Both the position numbers and the translations under genes were made by a program. From Nodosilinea sp. P-1105 (lineage in GTDB: Bacteria; Cyanobacteriota; Cyanobacteriia; Phormidesmidales; Phormidesmidaceae): a DNA stretch of 64,000 nt. The DNA is taken from the NCBI RefSeq assembly GCF_012911975.1, contig NZ_SMDQ01000002.1:1-64000 (forward strand), written 5' to 3'. A model generated the notes under the pieces. It worked only from the letters and a program-made list of their open reading frames with translations, was not told the DNA's origin and did not search any database. This document shows positions 43,166 through 52,442 of the stretch, in pieces; within the stretch, counting starts at the first letter, position 1, and every line of letters starts with the position of its first letter.

Positions 43166-46132
43166 TCATCCTTCTGCCTTCATCCTTTTCTCCAACACCT
43201 CTACCGTACCGGCGGCCCCGTCGATGCGCACCCACTGGCCGGTGTGTAATCGCTGGGTGGCGTTGGTCACATCCATCACAGCGGGGATGCCGTACTCGCG
43301 GGCCACGATCGCCCCGTGGGATAAGCGGCCGCCGACTTCTGCGACCAGGCCCTTTGCTCGCGCCAGTAGGGGAGCCCAGCCAGCATCGGTATAGGGCACG
43401 ACCAAAATAAAGGGAGCCTGATCGGCATCGACGGTCTCTAGTTGCGTCATCACTCGTACTGGCCCTTCTACAATCCCAGCGCTGGCGCCAATGCCAAACA
43501 ATTGCTGTTGTACCGAGGCTGCCGCCACGAGCAACAGTTCGGTACTGGGTGGGGCATTGCCAAACACCAGGTTAGGCACCACCTCCATGGCGTTATCCTG
43601 CTTGAACTGCTGGCGGCGCACGGCGATGCTGTGGCTGATATCTTCCCAGGGGAACGGATGATCGGCCAGAATTTGGGTTTTGACCTCGGCCAGGGTGAGG
43701 AAAAAGATCTCATCAGGCTGTTGCAAGTAGCCCTGCTGCTGCCACTGATGGGCGATCGCCAGGAAGCTCCAGCGCAATTCGGCCAGCAGCCGGTTATAGA
43801 GGGTGTTGACTCGCCCCTTTAAATCGAGCCGATGTTGGGCTAAAGCGGTTTTGAAACTCAATGGGCCGGGTTCGTTAACGGATTTAGGTTGGGGTTGCTG
43901 ACGCACCAGCTGGGCCAGCAACTCTCTGACAGGGCCAGGGTTTTCGTGCCAAGTGGGCACTGCAATGTCTGTCCCCACCGGGCTGAGGTAGCCATAGTCT
44001 TCAATGAAGTGAGCCACCTGGGCCAGAATTGTGCCGCCATCGGTGCTTTCTGCCAGGGCCGTCATCAGGGATGACCCATTGGAAATGCGGGCTAACTCGG
44101 CGGCAGAAAAAATCTGGCGGGTCTCCTGGGCAATCACCCGTAGCTCCTCTAGGGCGGCAATTTCCACATTTTCCTTGGGGTCGAGGCTCTCATCAGGTAC
44201 CTTCAGCAGGGCCTGGCGGAGGGCAAAGCTGAGGGGAGCCATAATGTTGTAGTACGTGACGCGCCGCAAGAGCCCTAGCACATCCTCGATGCGATCGAGC
44301 AATTCGTCCATCGACAGGCGATCGCGAGGAATCGCCGCAAAAGTAGCCAGGCCTGCACGGAACAAGGTGGCTTCATCCTGCACAAACTGCTTATCCAGCC
44401 ATAGCTCTCGGTGCAGTAGGCGCAACAGGCCCGGTACATTCTGCAGGGTGGAAGCCAGGGGGGGACGGCTAAATTTAGCGCCCCGGGTCAAAAATTCCAG
44501 GCTCTCAGGGGGTAGGCCCATACACTGGAAAATATCCCCTAGTAGGGTGGCATTGAAATAGGCATAGGAGCGATGCAGGGTGGCCGTTTCTTCAAAGTTG
44601 AGTCCCTGGGCGCGATCGCCTAGCACCACGGTAAAAATTTCCCCCCAAACCCCACAGGTCAAAGGCCGATTAATCGACCAGGTGAGGGGGCGAATCGTGC
44701 CAGGAATCACCTCGGCGGCAATCTTGCGGGTCCAGATCGGTTGCAGGGTGGTGATGGGGCGGCTTTGCAACAGCCACAGGGTTTCACCGTCGTAGGTCCA
44801 CTCAATGTCTTGGGGAATGCCGTGGTAGCGGGCCTCTAGGTGCCGGGCCAGGTAGGCCACCTGTTGCAGCAGGCGGCTTGGGGTTTTGCCTTCCCCGTCT
44901 ACCGTCAGGGTCAGTGCCTCTGGCAACTGCCAGCTAGACTCGGGCTCTACCTCGGTGGCGGTAGGAATATCGTCGGGCTGCACCAGCACCCGGTACTGTT
45001 CTGGGGTGACCTGTCCCGAAACCACCCGTTCCGCCCCCCCTGGCAGGGCTTCGATGATCACCGCATCGCCGCAGCGGGCCACCGGATCGCGGCTAAAGGC
45101 CACCCCCGAAAATTGCCCGATCACCTGTTGCTGCACAATCACGGCCATGGAGCGTTCTGGCAGGCCATTGTCTTGGCGATAGCGCACTGCCGCCGGATTG
45201 TTGTAGGAGGCAAAGCAGCGGACAATCGCCTCGGATAGGGCCTCAGTACTGGTGACGTTGAGAAATGACTGGTACAGACCTGCCGCTGACGCCGTGCTGG
45301 TGTCTTCATCGGGGGCCGAGGAGCGCACGGCGACAGGTTGGCTGGGGGAGGGGTCAGCAATACCCAGCAGGGCACTAGGATCATCCCCAGCGGGCAGCAC
45401 ATAACCCCGGGGCACCGGATAGCCCCAGGCGACTAATTGTCCTAAAGTGGCGGCTTTACTGCCGTACTTGGTTTGATCGAGCGGCCGATCAAGGGCCACT
45501 AAACCGCGATCGCCCCTAAAAAACCGAAACATTGTGCGTGACTCCAATCGTCCCCCTTGGGTAGGCAGGTCTAAATCATCGGGCAGTTTCTGATAAATCC
45601 AGGCGATTAGCCCACTTAGGCAGGTAACCGCCAAAATTCTGGGGCCATCAGCGGTATGGCGCAAGGCCGTCAGCACAGGTAACAACACCAGAACCAAAAG
45701 TCGTCCTTGTTGCCGCTCTCGAAAAATCGTAAAGCCTAACCCACTCACCAGCAGCGTCAACACTGCTGTAACCCAGTCGTGCACCACGAAACCCCAGACC
45801 ACATTGGTGGTGCCAGCCCCCTTGGCAAACCAGTAGCGCCCCATCACTAGGCCGATCAAGGCCACCACTTCCCACACAGGGTCGTAGGGAAAATAGTGAC
45901 GGGCCAACAGCACCACCGCAATGCCCTTCACGGCTTCCAGTAGCACTGCTAAAATGCCCGCCAGCTTACCCCCATGGTAAAAGGCCGCAGACACCCCGAC
46001 ATTACCCGTGCCAAGCTTGGCCAGGTTCTGCCCGGATACTAACCGCGTGGCCCAACCCGTAAGCGGTAGCCCCCCAATTATCGGAGACAGCACAAAAATT
46101 AAAAACGCACCCCAAACCTGGGTGAGAGTCAT
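43166..46132 (-). CDS. PlsY-like acyltransferase fused to a PEP-synthase-like protein
   Basis: The 988-residue protein has an N-terminal integral-membrane part like PlsY, the glycerol-3-phosphate acyltransferase (about 1-195; GGLPLTGWATRLVSGQNLAK then LGTGNVG and LEAVKGIAVVLLARHYF). After it comes a PEP synthase/PPDK-type ATP-binding region (about 225-480; YGSKAATLGQLVAWGYPVPR, VAVRSSAPDEDT). The C-terminal phosphohistidine domain has GGRLSHGAIVAREYGIP with the swivelling histidine near 938. A PEP-binding TIM barrel is not evident, so the C-terminal half may transfer phosphate to another acceptor. The reading frame is unbroken. Confidence 0.85.
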   Translation of the reverse strand: MTLTQVWGAFLIFVLSPIIGGLPLTGWATRLVSGQNLAKLGTGNVGVSAAFYHGGKLAGILAVLLEAVKGIAVVLLARHYFPYDPVWEVVALIGLVMGRYWFAKGAGTTNVVWGFVVHDWVTAVLTLLVSGLGFTIFRERQQGRLLVLVLLPVLTALRHTADGPRILAVTCLSGLIAWIYQKLPDDLDLPTQGGRLESRTMFRFFRGDRGLVALDRPLDQTKYGSKAATLGQLVAWGYPVPRGYVLPAGDDPSALLGIADPSPSQPVAVRSSAPDEDTSTASAAGLYQSFLNVTSTEALSEAIVRCFASYNNPAAVRYRQDNGLPERSMAVIVQQQVIGQFSGVAFSRDPVARCGDAVIIEALPGGAERVVSGQVTPEQYRVLVQPDDIPTATEVEPESSWQLPEALTLTVDGEGKTPSRLLQQVAYLARHLEARYHGIPQDIEWTYDGETLWLLQSRPITTLQPIWTRKIAAEVIPGTIRPLTWSINRPLTCGVWGEIFTVVLGDRAQGLNFEETATLHRSYAYFNATLLGDIFQCMGLPPESLEFLTRGAKFSRPPLASTLQNVPGLLRLLHRELWLDKQFVQDEATLFRAGLATFAAIPRDRLSMDELLDRIEDVLGLLRRVTYYNIMAPLSFALRQALLKVPDESLDPKENVEIAALEELRVIAQETRQIFSAAELARISNGSSLMTALAESTDGGTILAQVAHFIEDYGYLSPVGTDIAVPTWHENPGPVRELLAQLVRQQPQPKSVNEPGPLSFKTALAQHRLDLKGRVNTLYNRLLAELRWSFLAIAHQWQQQGYLQQPDEIFFLTLAEVKTQILADHPFPWEDISHSIAVRRQQFKQDNAMEVVPNLVFGNAPPSTELLLVAAASVQQQLFGIGASAGIVEGPVRVMTQLETVDADQAPFILVVPYTDAGWAPLLARAKGLVAEVGGRLSHGAIVAREYGIPAVMDVTNATQRLHTGQWVRIDGAAGTVEVLEKRMKAEG

Positions 46133-46191
46133 GGTTATGGCAGCTGAATGACGGCAAGCACCAGACCCAACAGCGCCCCGAACATTAGGCG

Positions 46192-46851
46192 CTATTCTTC
46201 AAAGGGTCTTACACCATATTGAAGCAGCTGTTGCCGACGAGTGGGGGGCGGCAGGGGCGGATTGTCATAGTACAGGTATGGATGGGGCGGCATGCGCACA
46301 GGATACATCGGCGGCGGACGATGGGTTTGTCGCTGTAGATGCATCAGCCACAGGGCAATAATGGCGAAAGCAGTACCACCCCCCAGCATCAGCATCATAA
46401 ACAAGCCCAGAATGCCCCACAAAATCATGGTTTGGGTTTCATTATTGCGCGGAATCGACTCGATCAGGCGCACCTGCTGGGAGGTCATCTCCTCGACCGC
46501 CTGTTGATAGGTGTGTAGTTGCTCGACCACCATCTCGGTTTCAGCCCGCTGACGCTCTAGCTGCAGTTTCAAGTCATCCGCCAACTCTTTTTGAGCTTGC
46601 AGTTCCTGTTGCAGACTTTCAGTTAAATCTTGCTGTTTAGTCAGATCCCGCTCCAGTCGATCTTGAAACGAGTCAGCCGCCTGGCTGGGAGGGTGGGGCA
46701 CCGGAATCGTCTGGACATCTAAGCTTTGGGGACTCGGAGGAGCCTGGGGGGAAACGAGCGATCGCGGGCTACCGGCACGACTGAGCAGCAGCGCCAGAGA
46801 AAGCGCTCCCATTCCGAACAAACAAGCTACTATAACAGGCCTTGCCTTCAT
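46192..46851 (-). CDS. membrane protein with coiled coil, unknown function
   Basis: The 219-residue protein has an N-terminal signal anchor (VIVACLFGMGALSLALLLS), a heptad-rich coiled coil (about 65-125; LQQELQAQKELADDLKLQLE), a second membrane span (IMLWGILG-like, MILWGILGLFMMLMLGG) and a proline/tyrosine-rich tail. I do not recognise it. Confidence 0.72.
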   Translation of the reverse strand: MKARPVIVACLFGMGALSLALLLSRAGSPRSLVSPQAPPSPQSLDVQTIPVPHPPSQAADSFQDRLERDLTKQQDLTESLQQELQAQKELADDLKLQLERQRAETEMVVEQLHTYQQAVEEMTSQQVRLIESIPRNNETQTMILWGILGLFMMLMLGGGTAFAIIALWLMHLQRQTHRPPPMYPVRMPPHPYLYYDNPPLPPPTRRQQLLQYGVRPFEE

Positions 46852-47029
46852 TCAATCCCCAGGGGGGTAGTCTGCATCGATAGTCGCCGTCAGTTCAGGA
46901 ACCATTGACGATAGTAGCGAAGATTGCATCTGGTGACCCCTGGGTCCCCATATTTTGCGGGAAAACTTTATCGAATCGGCCCCAACCGTAAAGCCCGTAT
47001 CGATTCCTGGCCGCCAGGGCAGATAACAT

Positions 47030-47059
47030 AGGCCGCACCCAAGTACTTGGGTACGGCCT
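47030..47059 (+). repeat. palindrome AGGCCG...CGGCCT
   Basis: AGGCCG-C-ACCCAAG/CTTGGGT-A-CGGCCT forms a near-perfect hairpin without a T-run. It lies in the 365-bp gap 46852-47216, which otherwise contains only the family-2 copy C. Confidence 0.6.
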
Positions 47060-47114
47060 GCTTGAGTGACGATAATCTTAGTGACGATAATTCAGGCAAT
47101 GGCATCAGATACTG

Positions 47115-47200
47115 CTAGAACACTGGTACAGATCCCAGGGGTCTACCTTGGAGTACCCCAAAATTCATGGTGAATGAACCCAAGAACCCTGGGATCTCAG
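47115..47200 (+). repeat. family-2 dispersed repeat, copy C
   Basis: Left edge CTAGAACACTGGTACAGATC, right arm AGAACCCTGGGATCTCAG. It lies immediately downstream of the Trypco1-like gene and may act as its terminator. Confidence 0.8.
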
Positions 47201-47216
47201 TCAGAGTGCTGACGAA

Positions 47217-47606
47217 CTAATCAAAAGAGCACTGGACGGTAATTTTCAGGTTGCTCTCTGCGGTACCTTTGGTGACATAAGGAACTCCTGCCTCTCCGCC
47301 GACCTTAAGGCCGAACTCTAGGGTGACTTTTTCGACATTGGCGGTGGCCATGTCTTTGAAGGCATTCATGGTGTAGTTGGTATAGGTGCGGATAGTCCCC
47401 TCAATTGCTTTAAAGCTTTGAGCCGCATGGGCCTGGGCGGTTTGGTTGGTCATCCCCCAGTTGATGCCTTTGGCGGTGCGAGTGGTTTCAGTACCAGGGC
47501 TGGGACTGTCAGGATAGCTCGCCGAATCTGGGGCAACCACATCTTCGGTTGCTTCCAGGTAGATCTCGGTGCCATCCTCCAGACGGATGGGAACTAGTTG
47601 GGTCAT
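47217..47606 (-). CDS. CU044_2847 / Trypco1-type protein
   Basis: I start it at 47606 (MTQLVPIRLEDGTEIYLEAT), since the longer frame begins in non-conserved DNA. The 129-residue protein ends with VTLEFGLKVGGEAGVPYVTK followed by the beta strand NLKITVQCSF, the hallmark of the trypsin-co-occurring domain family. In other bacteria these domains accompany trypsin-like proteases and VMAP-type ATPases in proposed conflict systems. None is adjacent here. Confidence 0.75.
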   Translation of the reverse strand: MTQLVPIRLEDGTEIYLEATEDVVAPDSASYPDSPSPGTETTRTAKGINWGMTNQTAQAHAAQSFKAIEGTIRTYTNYTMNAFKDMATANVEKVTLEFGLKVGGEAGVPYVTKGTAESNLKITVQCSFD

Positions 47607-47793
47607 AGTGCACACTCTGATGGTTAAATGCAGGTTGTCGAGAATCTTCAGGCCCACCTAGCATTCCCCAAAAATCCCCCATCCCCCCATCCCCCCATCT
47701 GTAACGATAGGTTTTCCCTACCTCCCCCACCCCCCACAACTAGCAAGATTTTGTCTATAAGAAAAAAGGGAGTACTAACAGGGGTAGGCGACC

Positions 47794-48309
47794 ATGGCTG
47801 AGCTTATGACGGAACCCGATATCAGCAACAGCGAATTTTTGTATCCGGCGGAAGATGCCCAGCAGATTCTGAGCATTGCGATCGCACGGTATACCGAATC
47901 TGGCGAGCTCTCCCGTGCCCAGCTATTAGACATTGCCGCCGAACTGGGGATTGCCCCAGAAACCTTGCTGGCGGCTGAACAAGAATGGGATTTAAAGAAA
48001 GACGAAATCGCCGACAAGCGAATTTTTGATCGGCAAAGAAAGTCCCGGTTTCACCATGATCTGGGCAAGTTTTTGATTTTTGGCAGCTTTGCCTTGATCT
48101 TTCAATTGGTGACTGGCGGTTGGCTTTGGAATTGGATTTTGTATTTGACCTTTGGCCCCTGGGCCTTAGAACTGATTTGGACTGGTTGGCGCATCTACAG
48201 GCCCAATGAGTACAGCTATAACCAGGAATTTCAGCGCTGGCGGCGTAAAAAGCAGCTTAAACAAGCAGTGGGCGGCGCAGCCCGCCGCTTGTGGCGATCG
48301 CTAAACTGA
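47794..48309 (+). CDS. 2TM-domain protein
   Basis: The 171-residue protein has a helical N-terminal half (AQQILSIAIARYTESGELSR) and a C-terminal 2TM domain (FLIFGSFALIFQLVTGGWLW, WILYLTFGPWALELIWTGW) with a basic tail. The arrangement is common in cyanobacteria; function unknown. Confidence 0.85.
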   Translation: MAELMTEPDISNSEFLYPAEDAQQILSIAIARYTESGELSRAQLLDIAAELGIAPETLLAAEQEWDLKKDEIADKRIFDRQRKSRFHHDLGKFLIFGSFALIFQLVTGGWLWNWILYLTFGPWALELIWTGWRIYRPNEYSYNQEFQRWRRKKQLKQAVGGAARRLWRSLN

Positions 48310-48310
48310 T

Positions 48311-48535
48311 TCAAAGGACTATGATGTCGCAAAATGGACCGTGAAATCGACTCCTCTTGATGCTTCAAGGATCGATGATCAATGGGTATATGGAGTTGCC
48401 CAAGCTAATGTAAGTACTGTGGCATACGCTGATGGAGCGACGAACTCATTCAAAGTCACGAAGACCTGGCTTTTCCATAGAGAGGACTCAGGAGAATGGC
48501 TAATCAAAAGGCAGATGTGGAATCGTATCCAATAA
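48311..48535 (+). pseudogene. fragment of a SnoaL/DUF4440-like gene
   Basis: The frame from 48314 has no good start and reads WVYGVAQANVSTVAYADGAT then KTWLFHREDSGEWLIKRQMW, like the C-terminal half of an NTF2-like/DUF4440 protein. About 70 residues remain, so it is probably a truncated relic. Low confidence in the family name. Confidence 0.4.
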
Positions 48536-48631
48536 CCCTTAAAACAAGGAGCGACTTTCAAGGTACAAAGAAACAAGGTAAAGTGTCGAAATCCTAGCTG
48601 CCTGACACAACCCCGAAAAACTTTGGTATAT

Positions 48632-48742
48632 CGTAGGTTGGGTGGCGCGCTAGCAGAACCCAACAAGCCCTAAGTCCTCGGCGAGTGTTGGGTTTTCTCC
48701 TCTGGAGACGCTGCGCGAACGCTTCGCTGCACCCAACCTACG
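48632..48742 (+). repeat. inverted-repeat element with CGTAGGTTGGGT arms
   Basis: CGTAGGTTGGGT (48632-48643) and ACCCAACCTACG (48731-48742) are perfect 12-bp terminal inverted repeats. The inside holds GGAGACGCTGCGCGAACGC, a phrase frequent in cyanobacterial repeats. MITE- or REP-like. Confidence 0.8.
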
Positions 48743-48787
48743 GTAAAGATGTGTCAGGCCATCAGGTCGAAATCTCTAGGCGGTGCT

Positions 48788-49489
48788 TTAGCCAAACTCT
48801 TGTTCAATAATCCGCCAACTGGCCGAGGTGACGGCCGGTTCCAGGCTGAGGCGGCTGACGATTTGCTCTAGCATGGCGTCATTGCGGTTCTGGGTCACCA
48901 TTTCCGCTTCCACCTCAACCATATCTTTAGTGTCCTCCAAATCTTCGCTACGTAGCGATCGCAACCGCATTTGACTGGCACCTAACGATTGCAGCAACAA
49001 GGCCCGCACCCGCGCTTCATCCGGACTGTGGCAGGTGAGCGAGCACTGGTAGCACAACTCTAGCTCGGTGCCCTGGAGGGGTTCCTGGTTGATCCGGTGG
49101 CTGATGGGCCGCAGCACGGTGTTGGAAATTAACACGGCGATCGCCCCCATCACTGCGGGCATAAAGTAGCCGGCCCCGGCCAAGCTACCAACAGCAGCGG
49201 CGCACCAGATGGTGGCAGCGGTATTCAGTCCCCGCACAGTCAGCCCTTCCCGCAAAATCACCCCCCCGGCCAAAAAGCCAATGCCCGAGACCACCTGGGC
49301 AGCAATTCGGGTGGGGCTGGCGTCGTCTGGGGTCAGGACTGAAAGCAGCACAAACAGCGCGGCCCCAGTGGCCACCAGGGTATTAGTCCGCAACCCCGCC
49401 ATTCGCTGTCGCCACTGCCGCTCTAGGCCCAGGGCCGACCCCAGCAAAAAGGCCACCGCCAACCGCACTGCAAATTCTGTCCACGCCAT
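48788..49489 (-). CDS. MgtC/SapB family protein
   Basis: The 233-residue protein has a MgtC N-terminal membrane domain (about 1-140; VAFLLGSALGLERQWRQRMA, AGLRTNTLVATGAALFVL, GIGFLAGGVI) and a soluble C-terminal part. MgtC proteins affect Mg homeostasis and F-ATPase. It shares the neighbourhood with MgtE and a Mn exporter, so this is a divalent-metal region. Confidence 0.92.
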   Translation of the reverse strand: MAWTEFAVRLAVAFLLGSALGLERQWRQRMAGLRTNTLVATGAALFVLLSVLTPDDASPTRIAAQVVSGIGFLAGGVILREGLTVRGLNTAATIWCAAAVGSLAGAGYFMPAVMGAIAVLISNTVLRPISHRINQEPLQGTELELCYQCSLTCHSPDEARVRALLLQSLGASQMRLRSLRSEDLEDTKDMVEVEAEMVTQNRNDAMLEQIVSRLSLEPAVTSASWRIIEQEFG

Positions 49490-49751
49490 CCAGCACCTCG
49501 ATTGATCGTCGTTGGGGTAGATTCAGGTCGACCGATCGCTGCGGTCGGAGATAGCCTACCACCGGTTTCTAAAGCACAGGTTAATGCCACCTGATGGGCG
49601 TAATCCTACAAAACCCTAAGTTTTTTGAGATTTCCCCCTCGTTACCATGGTCTCTGGGGGATCACTTTCCCCAGACTTCCCCTCACTGTAGGCAGTAGAG
49701 CCCCCTATCCCCTATTGCCCCAACCACTTTTCTCTGGTATTCTCCAATCAT

Positions 49752-49925
49752 TGAAGGGGAGTAGCTTCTGATTTTGCTCAGAAGTCTTGGGTCAACATAC
49801 TGGTGATGAGCCTGGCCCAGACATCGCGATTCTGCCTGTGGGCAGGCTCGCGATCAGCGAGACCTTCACTGAGTTCACGTCTAGCTAGATGTGAGCTTGG
49901 TGAGGTTATGGTTGTCTCCCCAAGT
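49752..49925 (+). promoter_or_regulatory. yybP-ykoY manganese riboswitch
   Basis: The leader contains AAGGGGAGTAGC, GTCAACATACTGG, GCCTGGCCCAGACATCGCG and GCGAGACCTTC in that order, which are the conserved blocks of this class. CTCCCC (49916-49921) can pair with GGGGAG (49756-49761) to close P1. It stands 50 bp before the UPF0016 exporter, the standard target. Manganese binding would promote expression of the exporter. The upstream part 49490-49751 contains no gene. Confidence 0.87.
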
Positions 49926-49975
49926 TCCTTCCAGCTAGACCATGCGTTGCCTGTGTCTGCTGCAAGGAGCCCAAC

Positions 49976-50617
49976 ATGTTTTTTACCGATTTATTCACGG
50001 CATTTACCGCTGGCTTGATGCTGGTGGGGTTGGCGGAACTGGGGGATAAAACCTTTTTTATTGCTGCCCTGCTAGCCATGAACTATTCTCGGCGGCTGGT
50101 ATTTTTAGGAGCGTTTGCGGCCCTGGCCGTCATGACCCTGCTGGCGGTGGGGGCTGGGCAGGTGGTGGCCATTTTGCCCTCCCAGTGGGTACATCTCGCG
50201 GAAGTAGTCTTGTTCGCAGGTTTTGGCCTGAAGTTGTTGTACGACGGTTGGCGCATGGATGGCTGCTGTGACGACGATGAAGTCACGGAAGCCAAGACGG
50301 CGATCGCAGCGGCAGATGCGGGCCAAATCGACCCTAAAGCCCTGTCAGCCCTGGGCATTACCAGTAGAACCTTTGGTTTGGTGTTTTTAGGGGAATGGGG
50401 CGATCGCACCCAAATTACGACCGTCATGTTGGCCGCCACCCATTCCCCCATCGGGGTAGCAATGGGGGCGATGTCCGGCTTTTTCCTTTGTATTGGGCTA
50501 GCAGTGGTGGCCGGACGGCTGGTGGCGGGTCGCCTTTCAGAGCGGTTCATTACCCTGTTTGCTGGGACGTTGTTTATCGCCTTTGCGATCGCCGCTGTAA
50601 TTCGGGGTGTGGGTTAA
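49976..50617 (+). CDS. mnx: UPF0016/GDT1 family manganese exporter (Mnx/Hmx type)
   Basis: The 213-residue membrane protein has the two signature E-x-G-D-K/R-[TS] motifs: LAELGDKTFF and LGEWGDRTQI, each in a half-repeat of three segments. In Synechocystis the family member Mnx exports Mn into the thylakoid lumen. A central charged loop (DGCCDDDEVTEAK) has two adjacent cysteines. Controlled by the riboswitch above. Confidence 0.93.
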   Translation: MFFTDLFTAFTAGLMLVGLAELGDKTFFIAALLAMNYSRRLVFLGAFAALAVMTLLAVGAGQVVAILPSQWVHLAEVVLFAGFGLKLLYDGWRMDGCCDDDEVTEAKTAIAAADAGQIDPKALSALGITSRTFGLVFLGEWGDRTQITTVMLAATHSPIGVAMGAMSGFFLCIGLAVVAGRLVAGRLSERFITLFAGTLFIAFAIAAVIRGVG

Positions 50618-50620
50618 GGG

Positions 50621-51991
50621 TTATACCACCCCCACCAGCCAACCCACCAGGGCAAAGTAAATCCACAGGCCCACAAAGTCTTTGATGGTGGTGATAAAGG
50701 GGTCAGCCCCTGGCCCATGGTCAAACCCGGCTTTGAGCATAATCATTGGCAATAAAGCCCCCAGCGTTGCCCCCAGGGTCATCACCAGGGCAAGCGCTAA
50801 GCCCACCGCCAGACCCAACTGGGGAATCCCATTGGGCGCGCCCTGCCAGAGGTAGGCTACCACCCCGGCAATGACCCCCAAAACGACCCCCATCACCAGG
50901 CCAATGCGAATTTCACGCAACAGATAGGCCATGAACTGAGGGGGGCTAATTTGGTTCCAGGCCAGGCCCCGGGCAAAGATGGTGCTGGACTGGGTACCGA
51001 CATTGCCCCCCATGTCCATCACCAGGGGAATAAACACGGCCGCCGCTACCACGGCTTCCAGGGTTTCTTCAAACCGCTCGATCACGCCCCCTACCAAAAA
51101 GCCGCCGATCAGGGTGACAATTAAAAAGATGATCCGCAGGCGAATGGCGTAGAGGGATGGCCCCCGCACCAGCTTTTCACTCCAGCCTTGGTCACGGGTG
51201 AGTAACCCCCCGACCCCGGCTTGTTCTAGAATGGTTTCGGTGGCCTCTTCTTCCACCAGGTCAATTACATCGTCAAAGGTGATGTCGCCAATCAGGCGGC
51301 CTTCGCTGTCTACCACGGCGATCGCCGGCAGATCATAGGTCTTTAGCAGATGGGCCGCTTTCAGTTCATCATCCACCGCCCGAACGGCGATGGTTTCTCC
51401 GTCCAGTACATCGCTGATCAGCTGATTCGGATCGGCTTTGATTAACCATACCGGGCGCACAAACCCTTTGTAATAGCGTTTTTCATCAATCACAAACACC
51501 AGGACTAGATCTTCGGCCTCCAGGCTGGATTCGCGAATGGTAGCCAGGGTCGCCCCCACGGTGGCTGTACTGCGCACCGCCAACAACCGCAGGTTCATCA
51601 ACCGACCAGCACTGCCTTCGGGGTAATTCATCAACACGTTGGCCGCATTGCGGGCCTCGGGGCTGAGATTAGCCATCAATCGCTTGGCCACCTTGGCGGG
51701 CAATTCTTCAAACAAGCGTACCCGGTCATCTACATCCAGGCCTTCTAGCAGGCCGGTTACATCAGGACTTTCCATAGAGCTGATCAGCTCTGCTTGGTCG
51801 TCTGGGCGCAGGTATTCAAACACCCGCAGGGCCTTATCTTTATCCAATAAGCGAAAGGCAAGCACCCGCTTACTGGGTTCGATATCCATCAGCAGCTGAA
51901 CTAGCTCTGCCGAGGGAATTCGATTGGCCTCTTCTTTTGCCGCTTCCAGGGCAAAGGGTTGGAGTAGATCGTTCAATACATTTTGGCGCAT
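50621..51991 (-). CDS. mgtE: magnesium transporter MgtE
   Basis: The 456-residue protein has the N-domain (LVQLLMDIEPSKRVLAFRLL), two CBS domains (about 140-260, LVFVIDEKRYYKGFV and DGETIAVRAVDDELKA), and a C-terminal five-helix membrane channel with PLVMDMGGNVGTQSSTIFARG. The cytosolic domains close the pore at high Mg. Its stop is 3 bp from the exporter's stop, a tight convergent pair. Confidence 0.95.
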   Translation of the reverse strand: MRQNVLNDLLQPFALEAAKEEANRIPSAELVQLLMDIEPSKRVLAFRLLDKDKALRVFEYLRPDDQAELISSMESPDVTGLLEGLDVDDRVRLFEELPAKVAKRLMANLSPEARNAANVLMNYPEGSAGRLMNLRLLAVRSTATVGATLATIRESSLEAEDLVLVFVIDEKRYYKGFVRPVWLIKADPNQLISDVLDGETIAVRAVDDELKAAHLLKTYDLPAIAVVDSEGRLIGDITFDDVIDLVEEEATETILEQAGVGGLLTRDQGWSEKLVRGPSLYAIRLRIIFLIVTLIGGFLVGGVIERFEETLEAVVAAAVFIPLVMDMGGNVGTQSSTIFARGLAWNQISPPQFMAYLLREIRIGLVMGVVLGVIAGVVAYLWQGAPNGIPQLGLAVGLALALVMTLGATLGALLPMIMLKAGFDHGPGADPFITTIKDFVGLWIYFALVGWLVGVV

Positions 51992-52052
51992 AGCTATTCT
52001 CCCTAGGACATGATCGGTAATTTCGTTATCGTCGTTGTCTTGGTGTGGATAC

Positions 52053-52085
52053 TTGAAGACTACTTTTAGGCCTAGCAGTCTTCAA
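52053..52085 (-). promoter_or_regulatory. leader hairpin of mgtE
   Basis: TTGAAGACT (52053-52061) and AGTCTTCAA (52077-52085) are perfect 9-bp arms around a 15-nt loop, about 60-95 bp upstream of the mgtE start. No M-box or ykoK conserved blocks could be matched, so its role is open. Confidence 0.45.
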
Positions 52086-52365
52086 ACTCGCTAAAACATC
52101 AAAATTGAATGTCAGTAGCACATTGAGCCAGGAATTTTCAGGTCAAAATTGGCAAGCAGAACTATCTAGAAACACCCCTTTACATGGAGGTGATTTTAGT
52201 CGTCTAAAATAGGCTTTTTTGGCCTTGGTGATTACCAAGGTGACGCGATCGCAACTAAACCTAAGGAGATTTCTGAGAAAGATAATCCCGCTTTTTGCCA
52301 GCGATCGTGGCTTTCGTAGGGTGGGCATTGCCCACCGCTCAGTAGAAAGTTTCCTAGAAGTCACC

Positions 52366-52442
52366 TAACCAGTACAGCCCTGGTTCCAGAAGCTGATGTC
52401 GTCATCCCCAAAACAAGGATGACCAATCAGCCCAAGACCCTA
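52366..52442 (+). repeat. family-2 dispersed repeat, decayed copy D
   Basis: CCAGTACAGCCCTGGTTCC at left and GACCAATCAGCCCAAGACCC at right match the ends of copies B and E with losses. It lies in the gene-free interval 51992-53730, which also holds a GGGTGGGCATTGCCCACC palindrome at 52320-52337, the family-3 copy 2 and the heptamer array. I see no supported gene in that interval. Confidence 0.65.

Noticed and set aside
43442-45402. Plus-strand frames opposite the PlsY-PEP-synthase gene
   Set aside because: They are shadows of the highly conserved minus-strand frame.
51992-52360. M-box magnesium riboswitch in front of mgtE
   Set aside because: Only a simple 9-bp hairpin is present; the conserved M-box blocks could not be matched.
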